In this document: positions 44,039-47,526 of the stretch, in pieces | How positions within the stretch are numbered: the stretch's first letter is position 1 | How the letters are laid out: the number at the start of each line of letters is the position of its first letter | Origin: Clostridium sp. CAG:1000 | GTDB taxonomy: Bacteria; Bacillota_I; Bacilli_A; RF39; UBA660 | NCBI GenBank assembly: GCA_000436975.1 | Contig: HG000345.1 | Coordinates: forward strand, 85,362 to 132,887 | Length of the DNA: 47,526 nucleotides | Direction of reading: 5' to 3' | Notes under the pieces: generated by a model | The model's database searches: none | What the model saw: the letters and a program-made list of their open reading frames with translations, nothing else | What the model was told of the DNA's origin: nothing | Position numbers and translations under genes: made by a program

Positions 44039-44113
44039 TGGAGCAAGTAATCGGAATCGAACCGACATCTTAGCCTTGGCAAGGCCACATTCTAACCGTT
44101 GAACTATACCTGC
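44039..44113 (-). tRNA. tRNA-Gly (anticodon GCC)
   Basis: The acceptor GCAGGTA/TACTTGC pairs with one G-U. The anticodon arm is TGGCC-TTGCCAA-GGCTA (anticodon GCC), and the T arm is GTCGG-TTCGATT-CCGAT. The discriminator U and terminal CCA are encoded. Confidence 0.95.
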
Positions 44114-44124
44114 ACTGCATATAT

Positions 44125-44152
44125 ATTTTATCATAATATATAAAAATATCAA
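44125..44152 (-). promoter_or_regulatory. Promoter of tRNA-Gly
   Basis: TTGATA (44147-44152) and TAAAAT (44125-44130) with a 16-nt spacer. The -10 ends 11 nt before the tRNA 5' end. Confidence 0.65.
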
Positions 44153-44162
44153 TATATAATTT

Positions 44163-44199
44163 AAAAAAAAGTAAACTTTTCTATTCAAAGTTCACTTTT
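44163..44199 (-). terminator. Terminator of the PAP2-patatin operon
   Basis: A 13-bp stem, AAAAGTGAACTTT / AAAGTTTACTTTT (one G-U), is followed by TTTT on the minus strand, overlapping the end of the patatin gene. Confidence 0.85.
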
Positions 44200-45245
44200 A
44201 TATTTTTTATAAAATCATAATATTCACTCTTTTTATGTTTTACCATATAATATTTTAATTTAGTTATTAATAATGGCATGTTGTACACTTTAAATCTATT
44301 TATCTTTAACTCTTCACAAACTTTTTCAATTATATTTATAATAAATGTTTTATTATTTTTAATTAATAAAGAAGTGTTATATTTTTTAAGCATTCTTTTA
44401 AGAGTAGCACTATCAAATAAATGAGTATAATAGTTTTCATCATATGGTTTAAAATAATATTTTTTTCCATCTAATTTGTCTAGAAATTTTATAGTATCAT
44501 AATAACCAAGTTTCATTCTATATTCGGATACACTTTTTTCAAATGTCATTATTGAGCCTAAATCTTCACTTGGAGTAATAATATTAATTTTAGTTTTAGT
44601 TGATTTATCATACTTTAATTTTTTATTCTCCCAGTTTCTTATAACATATACTTCGTCATATCCGTCTCTTAAAAACATATCTATTGGACAATTTTGATAA
44701 ATCCCACCATCTATATAATATTTATCATCTATTATTCTTTCGAATTTAAATATTGGTAAGTATGAGCTAGCAATAATATATTCAATCAATTTACCTTGTG
44801 GAATATTTTCTTTTGTAATTTCAACCGGTTTTCTATCACTTAAATTATATGTTATTAATCCAAAATCAATTTTACTTTTTCTTAATTTGTCTTCGTTAAT
44901 ATTTTTTTCTAATAACTTTTTAACATTTGTATTATCAACACCAAAGTTCTTTATAATTTTAGATACGGATCCTATTCCTTCTTTAATATCGTCTAGTTTA
45001 AATTTTTTATTCGAAATATCATTCAAAATTTTACCATCTATTCCAAATATATATTTACTGTCCATCTCAGGCCATAAGTGATATAACCCTTCAAAATTAC
45101 CGCAGGCATACAGTGCTGCATTTATAGCCCCTATTGAAGTACCAGCAACACCATCAAAAAATATTTTTCTTTGATTTAGTGCTTTAATTGCTCCAGCTTG
45201 ATAAGCTCCTTTAGCTCCTCCACCTTCTAATGCTAATCCTCTCAT
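44181..45245 (-). CDS. Patatin-like phospholipase
   Basis: 354 residues, ATG 45245 after AGGTGA. The patatin fold is shown by the oxyanion loop LALEGGGAKGAYQAG, the nucleophile GTSIGAIN (GxSxG Ser about residue 37) and the dyad Asp in YYIDGGIYQNCPIDMF (DGG). It is of the cytoplasmic RssA/YjjU type with no signal peptide. About 130 C-terminal residues of a helical, basic region extend beyond the core. It hydrolyses acyl esters of phospholipids or related lipids. The PAP2 phosphatase gene ends 4 nt upstream, so the two lipid enzymes form an operon. Confidence 0.9.
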   Translation of the reverse strand: MRGLALEGGGAKGAYQAGAIKALNQRKIFFDGVAGTSIGAINAALYACGNFEGLYHLWPEMDSKYIFGIDGKILNDISNKKFKLDDIKEGIGSVSKIIKNFGVDNTNVKKLLEKNINEDKLRKSKIDFGLITYNLSDRKPVEITKENIPQGKLIEYIIASSYLPIFKFERIIDDKYYIDGGIYQNCPIDMFLRDGYDEVYVIRNWENKKLKYDKSTKTKINIITPSEDLGSIMTFEKSVSEYRMKLGYYDTIKFLDKLDGKKYYFKPYDENYYTHLFDSATLKRMLKKYNTSLLIKNNKTFIINIIEKVCEELKINRFKVYNMPLLITKLKYYMVKHKKSEYYDFIKNIKVNFE

Positions 45246-45249
45246 AATT

Positions 45250-45873
45250 TCACCTCAACACTTTCTTTGTAACATTAAATATTATTGTTAATATTGGTAT
45301 TGCTAATATTATACCACCAATAACATCAGAAAAATAGTGAACGCCTAAATATATTCTTGACACTCCAATTAATAAAACTAACATTATAGTTAATATAAAT
45401 GTTGTTATTTTAACCTTTTTGTTGGATTTGTAACTTAATAAATACCATAAAGTAATATAAAACACTATTGATGTTAATGTGTGCCCACTAGGAAAGCTAA
45501 AACTTTTAGGAATATCTATTAATGCAAAATCAGGCCTTGGTCTTTGTGTTAACATCTTTGATACAAATACTATTAATCCAGAAAATACATAACCTGATGC
45601 TAATATATAAAAATATGTTTTGTTTTTAATAAATAATAAAATACACACAATAATAACAATTGGTATATACCAATCACCAAAATTTGTTAATATACTAAAA
45701 AAGTTTGTATAATAAGTGTTAACTATGTAACTCACAGAACTAATGATTTTTTTATCAAATGTAATTATAATATCATAAAAGCTACTATTCATTAGTATAG
45801 ATGTAATCACTATTAAAAAGATAGTTAAAAATAAATACACAATATTTTTTCTATTAAATACACTCTTCACCAT
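45250..45873 (-). CDS. PAP2-family membrane phosphatase
   Basis: 207 residues with about six membrane helices. The tripartite PAP2 signature is complete: KMLTQRPRPDF (KxxxxxxRP), FPSGHTLTS (PSGH) and SRIYLGVHYFSDVIGG (SRxxxxxHxxxD). Substrates in this family are phosphatidic acid, phosphatidylglycerol phosphate or undecaprenyl pyrophosphate. The short form of about 200 residues resembles BcrC/PgpB types, so a lipid-carrier recycling role is possible. The ATG 45873 has no Shine-Dalgarno, and TATAAT lies exactly 6 nt before it, so the message looks leaderless. Followed closely by the patatin gene. Confidence 0.9.
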   Translation of the reverse strand: MVKSVFNRKNIVYLFLTIFLIVITSILMNSSFYDIIITFDKKIISSVSYIVNTYYTNFFSILTNFGDWYIPIVIIVCILLFIKNKTYFYILASGYVFSGLIVFVSKMLTQRPRPDFALIDIPKSFSFPSGHTLTSIVFYITLWYLLSYKSNKKVKITTFILTIMLVLLIGVSRIYLGVHYFSDVIGGIILAIPILTIIFNVTKKVLR

Positions 45874-45879
45874 ATATTA

Positions 45880-45885
45880 ATTATA
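45880..45885 (-). promoter_or_regulatory. -10 box placing transcription start at the PAP2 ATG
   Basis: Minus-strand TATAAT, TAATAT, ATG: the same 6-nt layout as before the Sel1-repeat gene. An inverted repeat CTTAA-CTAA-TTAAG lies just upstream and could be an operator; the -35 is poor. Confidence 0.5.
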
Positions 45886-45908
45886 GCACACTTAATTAGT
45901 TAAGTATT

Positions 45909-45943
45909 AAAAAAAAGAAAAGGTTTACTTTGTACCGTAAACC
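45909..45943 (-). terminator. Terminator of the permease-upp operon
   Basis: GGTTTAC (45922-45928) pairs with GTAAACC (45937-45943), loop of 8, followed by TTTTCTTTTTTTT on the minus strand. It overlaps the upp stop codon. Confidence 0.85.
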
Positions 45944-46551
45944 CTGTCCCCAGCATCCCCTAGTCCAGGAAGAATATATCCTTTTTCATTCAAGCACTCA
46001 TCCATTGACGCACAGTATATTTTAACGTCAGGATGAAACTTTTTTAACGTTTTAATTCCTTCAGGGGATGCTATAATGCATAAAAATTTTATATCCTTTA
46101 CACCATCTTTTTTTAATCTATCTATTGTTGCCACCGCACTTCCCCCAGTCGCAAGCATTGGATCAAGTACGAACACTTTTCGTTTAGATATATTTAGTGG
46201 TACCTTATAATAATATTCAACTGGTTCTAGTGTAGATTCATTTCTATATAATCCGATATGCCCTATTTTAGCATTTGGTATGACTTTTATTATCCCCTCA
46301 ACCATACTCATGCCAGCTCTTAAAATAGGAATAAAAGCATAGTCATCATCATTTATAACTTTAGTTTTCATTTTAGTAAGTGGAGTTTCAATAACTTTCT
46401 CATACATGGTAGCATCCTTAGTTGCCTCATAACATAAATATACGGATATTTCACTTATTAATTCTCTAAATTCTTTAGTACTTGTATTTTTATCTCTTAA
46501 AATACTTAACTTATGTGTGATAAGCGGATGATTTAATATAACTTCTTTCAT
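45925..46551 (-). CDS. upp: Uracil phosphoribosyltransferase
   Basis: 208 residues, full length. It makes UMP from uracil and PRPP. Seen: NHPLITHKLSILRDKNTSTKEFRELISEI at the N-terminus, PILRAGMSMVEGI, HIGLYRNE, the PRPP loop VFVLDPMLATGGSA, and the uracil-binding end YILPGLGDAGDRVYGTK. Its ATG overlaps the permease stop by 1 nt (TAATG), with GGAG inside the permease gene, so uptake and salvage are co-translated. Confidence 0.97.
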   Translation of the reverse strand: MKEVILNHPLITHKLSILRDKNTSTKEFRELISEISVYLCYEATKDATMYEKVIETPLTKMKTKVINDDDYAFIPILRAGMSMVEGIIKVIPNAKIGHIGLYRNESTLEPVEYYYKVPLNISKRKVFVLDPMLATGGSAVATIDRLKKDGVKDIKFLCIIASPEGIKTLKKFHPDVKIYCASMDECLNEKGYILPGLGDAGDRVYGTK

Positions 46552-47526
46552 TATTTCTCCTTTATTAATAAATTTAATAATATGCCTATTATAGCAGCTA
46601 GACTCATACCAGAAATTGACAATGAAAAGTTTTTAGTCGCAATTGATATTGCCGCTCCACCTAAACCTAACACTAACATTGAAGAAGCCACTATAACATT
46701 TTTTATATTCTCAAAATCAACTTTATTTTGTATTAATACCTTTAAACCATTAACAGATATAAATCCATATAATAGTATAGCTACCCCTCCGAGCACTGCA
46801 GATGGAATTGATGATATTATAGCCGTTAGTTGCCCTAAAAATCCAAACATAATTGCTATTAAAGCAGCAAGTCCTAAAACCCAAACAGAGGCCACTTTTG
46901 TCATCCCTACTACAGATGTATTTTCACCATATGTAGTGTTTGCAGGCCCACCTATCATACCAGCTGCAAATGTTGCAAGCCCATCTCCCATTAAAGTTCT
47001 ATCAAGCCCTGGTTCCGTAATTAAATCTTTATCAATTATTTCTCCAAGCACTTTATGGTCTCCTATATGTTCAGCCATTGTCACAAGCGCTATTGGTACT
47101 ATAGTTAAAATGCTGCCAAAATTTGGTGAATAATGCACAAAAGGAACATAAAACTTTGGTACTTCTATTATACTTGCTGAAACAATAGGAGCATAATTAA
47201 CTATACCAACTATCATTGACATAATGTATCCAGCTATAATGCCCATTAAAAATGGTATAACTCTTAAGAAACCTTTACCTCTAATTGCAAGTATTCCCGT
47301 TGTTAAGAATGCGGTTAAAGAAACTAAAATATTTTTCCATGAAACAGTATCACTATTTAAACCAATTTCTTCCACAGCAGTAGGTGCTAAAGATAATCCA
47401 ATTATCATAATCATTGGCCCAACCACTATAGGTGGTAATAATTTATTTATCCACTTTTTACCTAAGGCTTTAATTATCAAGGCCACAAAAACATATGTGA
47501 GTCCAACTGCCATTATTCCTGTGAAA
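46551..47526 (-). CDS. Uracil/xanthine permease (NCS2 family), N-terminus outside window
   Basis: The open frame runs to the window edge (first complete codon TTC at 47525). The visible 325 residues start inside the protein (FTGIMAVGLTYVFVALIIKALG), so the in-frame ATG 47513 is internal; family members are about 420 residues. NCS2/UraA marks: LPPIVVGPMIMIIGLSLAP, VPIALVTMAEHIGDHKVLGEI (substrate Glu region AEHIGD), LMGDGLATFAAGMIGGPANTTYGENTSVVGMTKVAS, and IPSAVLGGVAILLYGFISVNGLKVLI. It is most likely a uracil:proton symporter, as it is coupled to upp. Confidence 0.92.
   Translation of the reverse strand, partial: FTGIMAVGLTYVFVALIIKALGKKWINKLLPPIVVGPMIMIIGLSLAPTAVEEIGLNSDTVSWKNILVSLTAFLTTGILAIRGKGFLRVIPFLMGIIAGYIMSMIVGIVNYAPIVSASIIEVPKFYVPFVHYSPNFGSILTIVPIALVTMAEHIGDHKVLGEIIDKDLITEPGLDRTLMGDGLATFAAGMIGGPANTTYGENTSVVGMTKVASVWVLGLAALIAIMFGFLGQLTAIISSIPSAVLGGVAILLYGFISVNGLKVLIQNKVDFENIKNVIVASSMLVLGLGGAAISIATKNFSLSISGMSLAAIIGILLNLLIKEK

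Noticed and set aside
43973..44188. 71-codon minus-strand frame over tRNA-Gly
   Set aside because: It runs through the tRNA and the flanking terminator, so it is not a gene.
46582..47133. 183-codon plus-strand frame antisense to the uracil permease
   Set aside because: It is the mirror of a strongly conserved NCS2 gene, has no ribosome site and shows no domain.

Overview
This 47.5 kb window looks like chromosomal DNA of a very AT-rich, walled, Gram-positive bacterium, most likely an uncultured gut-type Bacilli lineage (RF39/Erysipelotrichales-like). The basis is the low GC, standard stop codons (TGG is used for Trp and TGA as stop), GGTGA/AGGAGG ribosome binding sites, class III fructose-1,6-bisphosphatase, AddAB, an LTA-synthase-type enzyme, MurD, peptidoglycan hydrolases and compact hairpin terminators. 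The taxon is an inference. I see no phage, insertion sequence, CRISPR array or replication origin.

Layout. 1-5.3 kb: start of a secreted TasA/camelysin-like protein, a degraded small ORF, tRNA-Trp, a SleB-type hydrolase, a membrane glycosyltransferase with a coupled 64-residue membrane protein, and a lipoteichoic-acid-synthase-like enzyme. 5.4-10.6 kb: a LysM amidase and two translationally coupled hybrid histidine kinases. 10.7-20.8 kb: addBA, a DUF554 protein, a signal-peptidase-like protein without catalytic residues, a YbaK-type deacylase, glyA, a lipoprotein and a helical-bundle protein. 20.9-30.8 kb: gmk, a GH25 muramidase, a CBS-containing pyrophosphatase, DUF362 plus a large adenosine-deaminase-like protein, an HD protein, a CmpB-like membrane protein, murD and a DUF4352 protein. 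30.8-37 kb: DUF1846, a Sel1-repeat protein, a structured RNA candidate, fbp and a dicarboxylate symporter. 37-42 kb: a likely antibiotic-response locus (ABC-F fused to an APH(3')-like kinase, its attenuator leader, and an Erm/KsgA-like methyltransferase), then two RNA-modification genes. 42-47.5 kb: an orphan gene, MgtC, a SAF-domain protein, tRNA-Gly, patatin, PAP2, upp and a truncated uracil permease.

Three things stand out. (1) The two kinases are degenerate in complementary ways. One keeps the ATPase and receiver but has Asn at the phosphoacceptor His; the other keeps the His but has lost the ATP-binding boxes and most of the receiver acidic pocket. With their 1-nt overlap this suggests an obligate heterodimeric phosphorelay. 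(2) One gene encodes an ABC-F ribosome-protection-type ATPase with a complete APH(3')-type aminoglycoside kinase domain at its C-terminus. (3) That gene has its own promoter, a 17-codon leader peptide and two competing hairpins, which is the layout of ribosome-mediated transcription attenuation. All functions are inferred from motifs read by eye; no database search was run.
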